Source: Bacillota bacterium (GTDB lineage: Bacteria > Bacillota_C > Negativicutes > CTSoil-072). From it: a stretch of 10,984 bases of DNA. Position numbers and translations under genes: made by a program. Below are positions 1 to 6,237 of the stretch, one piece after another. Positions within the stretch are counted from its first letter, which is position 1, and each line of letters begins with the position of its first letter. The DNA is taken from NCBI GenBank assembly GCA_017861495.1, contig JAGFXW010000055.1:1-10984 (forward strand), in the 5' to 3' direction. The notes beneath the pieces are model-generated. The model searched no databases. It was not told where the DNA came from and was given only the letters and a program-made list of their open reading frames with translations.

Positions 1-273
1 TCTCACTGCTTGCGTACAGGCAACCACTTCCTGGACAAAGGAAATATCCATACACTTAGAAAGGCCGATACCGGCCGAGCCGGTAAACATCACCGATAAT
101 AACTTTTTGGGCATTGTCGCATGCGCCGTGTCAATCATAGTCTTAAGGGTCGAGATAATATTGGAAAAATGTCGGAAATATTGCTGAAAAACAATGCTGT
201 TGCGTTCATCAAGGATCACTATTTTTATGGTGGTTGAACCAACATCCACCCCTACCCGAAACGCATTTTCCAT
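1..273 (-). CDS. Acyl-CoA dehydratase activase (BadF/BadG/BcrA/BcrD ATPase family), N-terminal part only
   Basis: Only the first 91 codons are in the window; the gene continues past the left edge. I read this frame by hand from the ATG at 273, which has a strong AAGGGGG ribosome binding site a few bases upstream. The protein opens with FRVGVDVGSTTIKIVILD, the phosphate-1 loop of the ASKHA (actin/Hsp70/sugar-kinase) ATPase fold. A second glycine-rich segment, VMFTGSAGIGLSK, lies near residues 60-75. In this family the activase uses ATP to drive an electron into 2-hydroxyacyl-CoA dehydratase or benzoyl-CoA reductase through a [4Fe-4S] cluster; the cluster-binding part lies outside the window. 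Many Firmicutes carry a very long (~1400 aa) fused form, and the start here resembles those, but the length cannot be checked. It is the next gene downstream of the first MarR gene and one of the palindromes. Confidence 0.85.
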   Translation of the reverse strand, partial: MENAFRVGVDVGSTTIKIVILDERNSIVFQQYFRHFSNIISTLKTMIDTAHATMPKKLLSVMFTGSAGIGLSKCMDISFVQEVVACTQAVR

Positions 274-295
274 TTCTTTTCCCCCTTCACATTAT

Positions 296-412
296 TTATG
301 ACGCTAACCATTTTTCTTTGTGACCTCTTTCCGGGGCAGCTAAAACTTTAGCATACATCGCTGAAATCCATTTTCGCCCGTCCAGCGCTTCTTGCCTTAT
401 AACAATAACCAT
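296..412 (-). CDS. Possible small protein or gene remnant, 38 aa, upstream of the activase
   Basis: An open frame from ATG 412 to TAA 296 encodes 38 residues beginning MVIVIRQEALDGRKW and ending GHKEKWLAS. It stops 22 bases before the activase start, in the same direction. The composition looks protein-like (mixed charged and hydrophobic residues, Trp, few rare codons), but I see no clear ribosome binding site before the ATG, and an in-frame stop lies just upstream. It could be a short upstream gene in an operon with the activase. It could also be the C-terminal stub of a gene cut off when the regulator cassette arrived, or chance. I do not recognise the family. Confidence 0.25.
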   Translation of the reverse strand: MVIVIRQEALDGRKWISAMYAKVLAAPERGHKEKWLAS

Positions 413-452
413 AGCTTACTATCTTATGTCTGGGCAGCGGATCTAATCGCGC

Positions 453-479
453 CATTTAATTGTCATTAACAACTAAATG
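453..479. promoter_or_regulatory. 27-bp palindromic operator, distal end of cassette A
   Basis: The core TTGTCATTAACAA (460-472) differs by one base from the perfect palindrome near the promoter of the same gene. Symmetry extends outward to CATTTA...TAAATG, so 11 of 13 base pairs match around a centre at 466. It lies 33 bases beyond the stop of the first MarR gene and about 180 bases upstream of the activase start. It could therefore bind the MarR protein and affect the small ORF and activase downstream. The MarR assignment is inferred from shared sequence with the other three sites. Confidence 0.6.
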
Positions 480-511
480 CTTAAAAAAAGCAACGCTTCC
501 GTAGAAAAATT

Positions 512-937
512 TCAATTTTTAATATGACCATACAATTTGTTCAAAAGAAACTTTAACGTACTGACTTCTTTTTCACTCATCGCTCCTATCACCCATCGGT
601 CTAATTCTGCAATAAGCGGAAGGATCTTTTTCCTTAACTCGTTTCCTTCCTTCGTCAAATAAATTAAAGAAGATCGTTTGTCATTCTGACTTTCCTCTCG
701 CCGGACAAGACCTCTATCCTCCAGTTTATCAATTAGCCTAGTCGTATATGGCTTATCTCTTAATGATGTTTGCGATAAATCGGTCAATGAAATTCCTTCT
801 TTTTCAGAAAGTCTGGCGAATAATACCCATTGTTCGGGGGTAACACCATAAGGTTTTAGTTGTTGAAGAAATCGTTTGTGCAAATTAGATTGGGTTCTAT
901 TAATAAAGAAACCAATGGTATCAAGTACATCTATCAC
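512..937 (-). CDS. MarR-family winged-helix transcriptional regulator (copy A)
   Basis: A 141-residue MarR-type repressor, the normal length for the family. The winged helix-turn-helix covers roughly residues 33-97: helix GVTPEQWVLFARL, recognition helix around RDKPYTTRLIDKLEDRG (60-76), and the wing with the conserved basic-acidic motif NDKRSSLIYLT (85-95). Terminal helices would form the dimer interface. I place the start at GTG 937 because GGAGGAG sits 8 bases upstream and the start then aligns with the 141-aa copy B. There are no cysteines, which argues against OhrR-type thiol sensing; a small-molecule ligand is more likely. A consensus promoter and a perfect palindrome in the leader suggest that it represses itself. 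It is about 83% identical to the product at 3776-4201. The differences cluster in the C-terminal dimerisation helices (102-127) while the DNA-reading part is almost unchanged. Confidence 0.93.
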   Translation of the reverse strand: MIDVLDTIGFFINRTQSNLHKRFLQQLKPYGVTPEQWVLFARLSEKEGISLTDLSQTSLRDKPYTTRLIDKLEDRGLVRREESQNDKRSSLIYLTKEGNELRKKILPLIAELDRWVIGAMSEKEVSTLKFLLNKLYGHIKN

Positions 938-957
938 AATTAAAGCTCCTCCATTTA

Positions 958-972
958 ATTGTCATTGACAAT
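958..972. promoter_or_regulatory. Perfect 15-bp palindromic operator, proximal to marR copy A
   Basis: ATTGTCATTGACAAT is a perfect palindrome around one central base. It lies 20 bases before the GTG start and about 9 bases downstream of the transcription start predicted from the promoter at 988-1016. A repressor bound here would block elongation or promoter clearance. Its size and symmetry are typical of MarR operators; that the adjacent MarR protein binds it is inference. Confidence 0.75.
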
Positions 973-987
973 AATTATTTCAACTTC

Positions 988-1016
988 ATATTATCTCCTA
1001 TTACCGAAATAGTCAA
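988..1016 (-). promoter_or_regulatory. Sigma-70/SigA-type promoter of marR copy A
   Basis: On the minus strand, TTGACT (-35, 1011-1016) and TAATAT (-10, 988-993) are separated by exactly 17 bases. The same two hexamers and spacing recur in copy B, which supports their being functional. The promoter lies between the stop of the 827-residue gene (1050) and the regulator start, so the regulator need not depend on read-through from that gene. Confidence 0.75.
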
Positions 1017-1049
1017 TCATTTTTTAATACATTGAAGTTTACCCATATC

Positions 1050-3533
1050 CTATATATCATCTTCACTATTCTTTTGCCTTTTAGAATCGAAATTTCTCAC
1101 GAATTGAGGAGCAAAGCCAAATAATCTTCTGATCCTATTTCCCAGTTTTTTAGATACATCTTTGATTTCACGAATCAGCTCATGATGCTGTTGATCCAAG
1201 TCGAAAAATCCCCATTCAACAACTTGATAAAATTCAGACAACTTTTTACTGAATGCAAGTAACACATCTGAGTCATGCTTCCGGCTCCTTAGTGCAGCAT
1301 ATTCATTCGTCAGATTCACAAACACATCGCTCAGCCTCTTTGTAGTTGGACCGGGGAGTATTTTCTCTGTATGTTCTAGTAATATTCTGGCTGCATCATA
1401 ACATCTGTCAGCCAAGCAGCTAATTTCTCGCACAGTCCGTTCTTCTATTCTTATTTTGAAAACCTCAACACCCAAAGTTTTTTTCTCTTCAAACAAACGC
1501 CGTGCTTCTTTAAAAAGAATTTTCTCTATCTCTTTCGCTTTAATGCATGACCGTCCAAAATCATCAGATGCCAAGACCGGCAAGTAAGCGCTTAAATTCT
1601 CATAATAAATTCTCTCATCTCCGATAAATCCGGTCAATTGCTTACTAATCATTGATTCAAGCCTATCAGAAGCAGAATTGCATAGAACTTGCTGCAATGC
1701 CCTGCCTGGTTGACCTAATGAAAGAGGAAACCGCGAAAAACGGTAGTAAGCTTGGGAGCCAGTCAAGCGTCTATAAGCGACCAATTCTGTGCTAAAGTTC
1801 GGATTTATTTCAAAAGTTGCACGCACTTTTTCGAAAACATCCAACGGCATCGTAAAAACAGATCCTAATCCTTGCGTACATTTAATAACATATCCACTCT
1901 TCCGAAGAATTCGGACAACAAAATCTGCGCAATTTGATTCTTTTGCGTCATATTTACATATCCCCAAGCGAAACTCTTCTTCAATCATTGATGCCTCTGC
2001 ATGCATGCTTTGAATGGATTCTATCGCAAATCCCTTTATACGGAACCCCAGAGTATCCCGGCCATATGCCACCCCATAAGTGCTTGTGTGCTCTTGGTTG
2101 CCAGCGGGAGGAAAAACTCCAAATAGATAATTTGCCAAACTCACATGCTGGAGCAAAGGAGATTCTTTTTCTGGGTGTGCCATATAATTTGAACTGTATA
2201 CTGTAACACCAATGCGAATTGCGATATGACCAAAAGGATTTTCCCTGACTATGCGCTCATCCACTTTTGACGAAGAATAGGAAAGCAATATTTCCACATC
2301 GGCTGGCGCATCAGCCTCAAGCTGTGCCAGAGCATTATAAACATTGCTTGCAGGCTGACCATATTCCAACCCAAATTTTGACGACACGCACCGCGCTTTA
2401 ACTTGAGGATCGAGAACAAAACGTGCGATTTTACTAATATTCACGTTTTCCCGGAGCTCTCTCTGCGCCGCTAGCATAATAGTTTGCTTCTCTTTATCTG
2501 ATAGAAGCCTTCGCGTCTGATCCCCAATTTCCCTAACATCTTTATTAAACTCGGCCAGCCCCAGTTTCACGAACAACTCTGCATTCTCTCTTTCATGTCC
2601 GCTTATTGCGTTCAATAGTATAGTCGGTTTTCCCAATACAAAGGCTTCTGTCGGAGACAATCCCCCCGCTTTAGTAATGAATAGATCGGATGCCTGAATG
2701 AAAGAAACCAGGTCAGTTTGAGGAATGAACCCCATGATTTCCAACTTAAAATGTTTAGGGATTTTAGGTTGAATTCTTTGTAGAGCTTGGAATTGTCTTG
2801 TGTTACGACCACACACTGCGATAATTTGCATGGGCTCTTCTATCGTATTCGAGAGACTCATGACAATACCAGGAAAGTCACCGACTCCTTCTTTTCCACT
2901 GGCTATTGTAATGGTTTTTATGGATAAGGAAAAACCGATTTGAATTAAACATTCTTTAGAAATATTCAGTTTACCCGCAGGAATGTTAACCGGTATACCC
3001 GAGGTTTCAATCAAATCCGGAAATACTCCAGCTGCCAGCCAACCAGTTTCCAGCGCAGGATGGGCAAGAAAAGTTCGATCAATCCGCTTGGATATTCGGG
3101 GAAAATATCCCACAAAATAATCGGTATGGAGCCAACCAATCTTGATAGCTGGAAGCAATCCCTTCTCTCTTAGATTTCCCAGCACTTGCGCAGCTCCATA
3201 ATGAGTGGCCAAGATTGCATCCGGCTTCTCAGCGACAAGATATTCATACACTTTTTGTTCCGGATAATCATTTGGCAAACAAACCAATGATCCGACTCTA
3301 TTCCCCTTCTCTTGCATGGAATGAAATAAATTATCAAACAGAATCGGCAAGTTTTGGGCAACAAACCAATAAAGTTTTTCGTCAAGCCTTCTTCCGATAG
3401 GATCCATAAACTCGCGAATATCTTTTTGCACGATGATAGCAGCGGGCTCTTTTCTGCGAATTTCTTTCTCAATAGAGTTAGCTGCACTAATATGGCCCTG
3501 CCCTATGGAAGAGTAAAACAAAATGATCTTCAT
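1050..3533 (-). CDS. GT28-type (MGDG synthase/UgtP-like) glycosyltransferase fused to a permuted NlpC/P60-LRAT-like domain
   Basis: An 827-residue protein starting at ATG 3533, with AAGGA about 9 bases upstream. Residues 1-375 match the layout of the processive diacylglycerol glycosyltransferase / MGDG synthase group of GT28. The N-terminal half has GQGH (11-14) and GWLHTDYF (133-140). The C-terminal half has the nucleotide-sugar site KAGGLSPTEAFVLGKP (288-303) and GHERENA (312-318). Such enzymes transfer a sugar from a nucleotide sugar to diacylglycerol at the inner membrane face and are usually about 370-400 aa. From ~410 to ~570 there is a second domain with FGHIAIRIG (His435) and, about 100 residues later, SNCADFVVRIL (Cys535). 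His before Cys with these contexts fits circularly permuted papain-like folds (LRAT/NlpC-P60/YiiX type), which act on peptides, lipids or esters. Residues ~620-827 look helical and charged, with no clear membrane segment. The substrate and the role of the fusion are unknown. The first assignment is firm and the second moderate. Confidence 0.8.
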   Translation of the reverse strand: MKIILFYSSIGQGHISAANSIEKEIRRKEPAAIIVQKDIREFMDPIGRRLDEKLYWFVAQNLPILFDNLFHSMQEKGNRVGSLVCLPNDYPEQKVYEYLVAEKPDAILATHYGAAQVLGNLREKGLLPAIKIGWLHTDYFVGYFPRISKRIDRTFLAHPALETGWLAAGVFPDLIETSGIPVNIPAGKLNISKECLIQIGFSLSIKTITIASGKEGVGDFPGIVMSLSNTIEEPMQIIAVCGRNTRQFQALQRIQPKIPKHFKLEIMGFIPQTDLVSFIQASDLFITKAGGLSPTEAFVLGKPTILLNAISGHERENAELFVKLGLAEFNKDVREIGDQTRRLLSDKEKQTIMLAAQRELRENVNISKIARFVLDPQVKARCVSSKFGLEYGQPASNVYNALAQLEADAPADVEILLSYSSSKVDERIVRENPFGHIAIRIGVTVYSSNYMAHPEKESPLLQHVSLANYLFGVFPPAGNQEHTSTYGVAYGRDTLGFRIKGFAIESIQSMHAEASMIEEEFRLGICKYDAKESNCADFVVRILRKSGYVIKCTQGLGSVFTMPLDVFEKVRATFEINPNFSTELVAYRRLTGSQAYYRFSRFPLSLGQPGRALQQVLCNSASDRLESMISKQLTGFIGDERIYYENLSAYLPVLASDDFGRSCIKAKEIEKILFKEARRLFEEKKTLGVEVFKIRIEERTVREISCLADRCYDAARILLEHTEKILPGPTTKRLSDVFVNLTNEYAALRSRKHDSDVLLAFSKKLSEFYQVVEWGFFDLDQQHHELIREIKDVSKKLGNRIRRLFGFAPQFVRNFDSKRQKNSEDDI

Positions 3534-3718
3534 TTTTTCATTCCTTTTCGGAATAGTTTAATATAGGCCAGCGTGTTCTGACATGAATATTCATAAAGTG
3601 AATATATCTATAATTTTTTAGTAATTTTCGGAAATTTATCCAATATTTTTTTGTATAATTTCATTTGTCGGTTTAATGGAATGAATTATCTCTGTAAAGT
3701 CTGTATGATGGCACTAAT
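3534..3718. other. AT-rich intergenic leader of the glycosyltransferase fusion gene
   Basis: This non-coding stretch holds the ribosome binding site of the 827-residue gene and, at 3583-3594, a perfect 12-bp palindrome ATGAATATTCAT. I see several poor -10-like AT runs on the minus strand but no convincing -35/-10 pair. The gene may be read from the MarR copy B promoter at 4248-4276 or from a weak promoter here. No terminator hairpin with a T-run is visible between the regulator stop and this gene. Confidence 0.4.
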
Positions 3719-3745
3719 CACTTAGTTGTTAATGACAATTAAATG
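3719..3745. promoter_or_regulatory. 27-bp palindromic operator, distal end of cassette B
   Basis: The core TTGTTAATGACAA (3726-3738) is the reverse complement of the distal site of cassette A, and 10 of 13 pairs around 3732 are symmetric. It lies 30 bases beyond the stop of MarR copy B and about 185 bases upstream of the glycosyltransferase fusion. That makes it the best candidate for direct control of that gene by the MarR proteins, or a roadblock to read-through from the regulator. Confidence 0.6.
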
Positions 3746-3775
3746 ATTAAAAAAATAACTGCTCCTAATAAAATT

Positions 3776-4201
3776 TTAATTTTTAACATGCGCATACAAT
3801 TTGTTTAAGAGAAATTTTAGCTGCATTACCTCTTCTCCACTCATCGTTCCTATCACCCATTGATTTAATTCTGTAATAATCGAAAATATCTCTTTACTTA
3901 ACTCATTTCCTTCTTTCGTCAAATAAATTAAAGAAGATCGTTTGTCATTCTGACTTTCCTCTCGCCGGATAAGACCTCTATCCTCCAGTTTATCAATTAG
4001 CCTAGTTGTATATGGCTTATCTCTTAATGATGTCTTGGACAACTCTGTCGGTGAAATTCCTTCTTTTTCAGAAAGTCTGGCAAATAATACCCATTGTTCA
4101 GGAGTAACACCATACGGTTTTAATTGTTGAAGAAATCGCTTTTGCAATTTAGACTGGGTTCTACTAATAAAGAAACCAATAGTATCAAGTTCATTTATCA
4201 T
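3776..4201 (-). CDS. MarR-family winged-helix transcriptional regulator (copy B)
   Basis: A 141-residue paralogue of the protein at 512-937, with 24 substitutions by my count. The frame is open further upstream, to 4276, but that extension would run through the operator and up to the promoter. I therefore choose ATG 4201 (MINELDTIG), which has AGAGG 7 bases upstream and matches the length of copy A; ATG 4204 is an alternative. The recognition helix and wing (RDKPYTTRLIDKLEDRG, NDKRSSLIYLT) are the same as in copy A apart from one V/I change, so both proteins should read the same DNA site. The dimerisation and ligand region differs (for example KKILPLIAELDRW against KEIFSIITELNQW), so the two may respond to different signals or form heterodimers. 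There are no cysteines. It may share a transcript with the glycosyltransferase fusion downstream. Confidence 0.92.
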   Translation of the reverse strand: MINELDTIGFFISRTQSKLQKRFLQQLKPYGVTPEQWVLFARLSEKEGISPTELSKTSLRDKPYTTRLIDKLEDRGLIRREESQNDKRSSLIYLTKEGNELSKEIFSIITELNQWVIGTMSGEEVMQLKFLLNKLYAHVKN

Positions 4202-4217
4202 CATTATACCTCTTTTA

Positions 4218-4232
4218 GTTGTCATTGACAAC
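4218..4232. promoter_or_regulatory. Perfect 15-bp palindromic operator, proximal to marR copy B
   Basis: GTTGTCATTGACAAC is a perfect palindrome with the same 13-base core as the site at 958-972 but different outer bases. The conserved core inside a diverged leader suggests selection on the site. It lies about 10 bases after the predicted transcription start and overlaps the region just before the ribosome binding site. Confidence 0.75.
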
Positions 4233-4247
4233 AATGTTGCCAATTTC

Positions 4248-4276
4248 ATATTATCGCCTATCAACGAAATAGTCAA
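4248..4276 (-). promoter_or_regulatory. Sigma-70/SigA-type promoter of marR copy B
   Basis: TTGACT (4271-4276) and TAATAT (4248-4253) on the minus strand with a 17-base spacer, identical in hexamers and spacing to the copy A promoter although the spacer sequence has changed. Confidence 0.75.
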
Positions 4277-4397
4277 TCATTTTTTTACTCAATCTACGTT
4301 TGCAAAAGCTCATTGTAAATGACTTGCAACAGTGAACCCTATTGCCTTTTGTGGACAGGATGAGTGGTTGATAAAATAACCCCAAGAGAAAATAGGA

Positions 4398-4517
4398 AAT
4401 GAGCCAAGAGCATCTTGCAGGTGCTCTTGACTCAGAGATACGCTTAGCAACTTTGTGCCAAAATTCTTTACCAAAGAAACGGAGCAATCCCCCATTGTTT
4501 TGGCAGAGTTTTATGAT
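4398..4517 (-). pseudogene. Remnant of the C-terminus of a second DUF169-like gene
   Basis: Directly behind the intact DUF169 gene, one minus-strand frame encodes EFWHKVAKRISESR. This matches the intact protein's C-terminal AWEKVAKRIPESH at most positions, including at DNA level (GTTGCTAAG in both). The frame has a stop just upstream at about 4518-4520, no start signal, and reads on past the expected end. It is best explained as the tail of a tandem duplicate or an earlier copy truncated by rearrangement. It is short, so chance similarity cannot be wholly excluded. Confidence 0.45.
4401..4433 (-). terminator. Strong hairpin, probable terminator behind the DUF169 gene
   Basis: GAGTCAAGAGCA and TGCTCTTGGCTC pair over 12 bp (one G-T pair) with a 9-base loop. 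On the minus strand the stem is followed by a T-rich but interrupted stretch (ATTTCCTATTTTCTC). It would end transcripts from the DUF169 gene before the MarR copy B promoter. The T tract is not canonical, so a structural or processing role is also possible. The stem partly overlaps the DUF169 remnant. Confidence 0.5.
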
Positions 4518-4533
4518 TTATTTTTCGATTTGG

Positions 4534-5286
4534 CTATACGTTATGAGACTCAGGAATTCTCTTAGCAACCTTTTCCCATGCATGTTTATCAAGGAAACTC
4601 CCCTGCACGTTTGACTCCAGTTCCTTAAACAAGCTTAGAGATACGCTGAATGACAGGAGATCAGCATCAATAATAGGTCGAGCCGAAATATCCGCCATTC
4701 CCACTACAGCTCGCGGCTGATCTTTAAAAGACTCTTGGAACGGCAGAAGACAAAAGCTCTGGCATCCGGCCGCAAAGGGAATTGCGACATTTTCATTACC
4801 AGAACGGTTATAGTTGGTAAGTACGATCAGCGCTGATAACTGATCCGGGTTTGCATAAAAGACAATAACTTTGGGTTCTTCTTGTGCTGGATCAACTTCT
4901 GTCAAAGGTTTGAAAACTACAAACTGCTCCGGTATATCGGTCAGCGGAAGCCCATCGACAAAGTTTTGGGCGAGTTCCGGTGTCTTTTTATACGCTTCTC
5001 CCGGCGGATATCCTTCGCCGCTTCCAGTTGACAGAAACTGAGGGAATCCCCCGGGAAAACGAACGTACATGTTGCCAAATCCGAGACCGACTCCGCCACC
5101 CAAGCACCCGAAGGTTTTCCGGCTGAAGGCGATTGTCCTTCCCTTCATCGCGGCTGTCATCATGGCAGCCACACAGCCCCATTTTTGCTCAACAAATTCT
5201 AAAGCAGTTTGGGGCTTTTCGTTCGTGAATAGAACCGCTACCGGCGAATACCGCAGCTTGAGTCTTGATGCAAGTTGACTGTTCAT
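4534..5286 (-). CDS. DUF169 family protein
   Basis: A 250-residue protein starting at ATG 5286, with GGAGG 7 bases upstream. DUF169 proteins are common in strict anaerobes and archaea and have no settled function. Family hallmarks are visible: GCVAAM with Cys38, the glycine-rich FGCLGGGVGLGF with Cys61, and AAGCQSFC with Cys175 and Cys179 before a hydrophobic segment. The spaced cysteines and glycines would suit binding of a metal, a cofactor or a cysteine-linked substrate, but this is inference. No signal peptide or membrane helix is seen, so it is probably cytoplasmic. It has its own promoter and follows the isochorismatase-like gene by about 250 bases. The product is complete; a fragment of a related copy lies immediately downstream. 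Confidence 0.85.
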   Translation of the reverse strand: MNSQLASRLKLRYSPVAVLFTNEKPQTALEFVEQKWGCVAAMMTAAMKGRTIAFSRKTFGCLGGGVGLGFGNMYVRFPGGFPQFLSTGSGEGYPPGEAYKKTPELAQNFVDGLPLTDIPEQFVVFKPLTEVDPAQEEPKVIVFYANPDQLSALIVLTNYNRSGNENVAIPFAAGCQSFCLLPFQESFKDQPRAVVGMADISARPIIDADLLSFSVSLSLFKELESNVQGSFLDKHAWEKVAKRIPESHNV

Positions 5287-5310
5287 ACCCTACCCTCCAT
5301 TTCATTATTA

Positions 5311-5338
5311 AATATACGATCCATCACTTGTTAGTCAA
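5311..5338 (-). promoter_or_regulatory. Sigma-70/SigA-type promoter of the DUF169 gene
   Basis: TTGACT (5333-5338) and TATATT (5311-5316) on the minus strand, 16 bases apart, end 24 bases before the ATG. The -35 is the same hexamer as in the two MarR cassettes, but no TTGTCA-type palindrome accompanies it. Confidence 0.6.
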
Positions 5339-5533
5339 CATCCTACTCTATATTATCGGTTGAAATCTGACCATATTCGGGGCAAACATGACACCAAGCG
5401 GCATACATGTTTGGGAAAACCAACATAGTCAAAGTTCAGGGAGATCTCAGCCTTTTTAAAACAAACGATTGCTTGATTAAAATCGAAAAGCGTGGTCAAT
5501 TTACTCATCATGCGTGGTTTCCGTAAAACGAAC

Positions 5534-6127
5534 TTATTTAATTTTGGAAAATACATCTTCCATCAATATTTGAATCAATTGACCCCCTTTTTCTGTCGCC
5601 CAGCTTCCTGCAAGTTCAGCAATGAGTTGATTTGTACTGGTTAATGTCACTCCAGCTTGTTCCATACGTCTTAACGCTGTCTCATCAGCAATTTTTGTCG
5701 GCGAACCCCCGGCATCTACAACAACTTGCACATCATAACCTTGCCTTATAGCCGTGATTGCAGGGTAAACCACACAAACATCATGTGTCACTCCAGCAAT
5801 AATTATTTTCTTTCTTCCTGCATTCTTAACTGCATTTGCGAAATTTTCATCATCCATTGCGTTTACAATTCCAAAACGCTTAACTCTTGCGTCGAATTCT
5901 TTGGGTAAAATTTCTTTAAATTCTTCCAGCAATGGTCCTTGTGCATATTCTTCCATACTACTTGTTAATACAACGGGCATATTTAATACCTTCGCTGACT
6001 TTGCCAATACTAATGCATTCTTTTTCATTTCTTCGAATGTCGTTGATCTAACCCACCCCATTGTACCAACTTGATGATCAATTAATAACATTACTGAATT
6101 TTCTGCTGTAAATTTTTCTTTTATCAT
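5534..6127 (-). CDS. Isochorismatase-family cysteine hydrolase (YcaC-like)
   Basis: A 197-residue protein starting at ATG 6127 behind a strong AAAGGGGGAGAG site. The isochorismatase-like fold is clear: MLLIDHQ with catalytic Asp17, a basic segment RVKRFGIVNAMDDENF near 81-96 (Lys83/Arg84), and AGVTHDVCVVYPA with the nucleophile Cys118. The segment VVVDAGGSPTKIADETALRRM and the overall length match the YcaC subgroup. This subgroup is distinct from true isochorismatases, and its physiological substrate is not established; members are thought to be amide- or ester-type cysteine hydrolases. It lies 110 bases downstream of the FMN reductase-like gene in the same direction. I see no strong promoter in that gap, so co-transcription is plausible. 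True isochorismate hydrolysis (enterobactin-type) is unlikely because no siderophore genes are nearby. Confidence 0.87.
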   Translation of the reverse strand: MIKEKFTAENSVMLLIDHQVGTMGWVRSTTFEEMKKNALVLAKSAKVLNMPVVLTSSMEEYAQGPLLEEFKEILPKEFDARVKRFGIVNAMDDENFANAVKNAGRKKIIIAGVTHDVCVVYPAITAIRQGYDVQVVVDAGGSPTKIADETALRRMEQAGVTLTSTNQLIAELAGSWATEKGGQLIQILMEDVFSKIK

Positions 6128-6237
6128 TTTTCTCTCCCCCTTTATTACTCTTAATTATTTACAAACTTCCGTGAAATGATCCTATTGAATAGTTTCTATT
6201 GGGCACTGTTCTCGGCGCTTCTCTGGCACTCCAGCGA

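Larger units (their letters stand above)
453..1025 (-). repeat. Duplicated MarR cassette, copy A
   Basis: This stretch holds distal palindrome, marR gene, proximal palindrome and promoter, and recurs in the same order and orientation at 3719-4286. Similarity starts at the distal palindrome and ends just past the -35 box in a run of T. The two palindrome centres are 499 bases apart here and 493 in copy B. The palindromes lie at or near both ends, so the duplicated block is close to a self-contained regulator unit. There is no transposase inside it. Confidence 0.8.
3719..4286 (-). repeat. Duplicated MarR cassette, copy B
   Basis: Second copy of the ~570-bp unit described at 453-1025, in direct orientation. 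The promoter hexamers and 17-base spacing are kept, and so are both palindromes. Divergence is concentrated in the 3' third of the gene and in the spacer between promoter and proximal palindrome. Direct repeats of this size could recombine and delete the gene between them. Confidence 0.8.

Noticed and set aside
479..496. Possible terminator behind MarR copy A (AAGC-GTT-GCTT followed by T-run on the minus strand)
   Set aside because: The stem is only 4 bp, too weak to call, although the T-run is real.
3583..3594. ATGAATATTCAT palindrome upstream of the glycosyltransferase fusion
   Set aside because: In such AT-rich DNA a 12-bp palindrome can arise by chance, and it does not resemble the MarR sites. 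It is mentioned only in the intergenic entry.
4204..4276. N-terminal extension of MarR copy B
   Set aside because: The extension would translate through the operator and start at the promoter. The 141-aa form with its own ribosome binding site matches copy A.
5343..5426. 27-codon minus-strand frame with CHVCPEYG, just upstream of the DUF169 promoter
   Set aside because: The CxxC-like motif is attractive, but there is no ribosome binding site, the frame is very short, and an overlapping frame in the same DNA is longer. It is not strong enough to call.
5353..5556. 67-codon minus-strand frame overlapping the end of the isochorismatase gene
   Set aside because: It overlaps a real gene in another frame at its start, and I recognise no family in it. 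I found no support beyond its being open.
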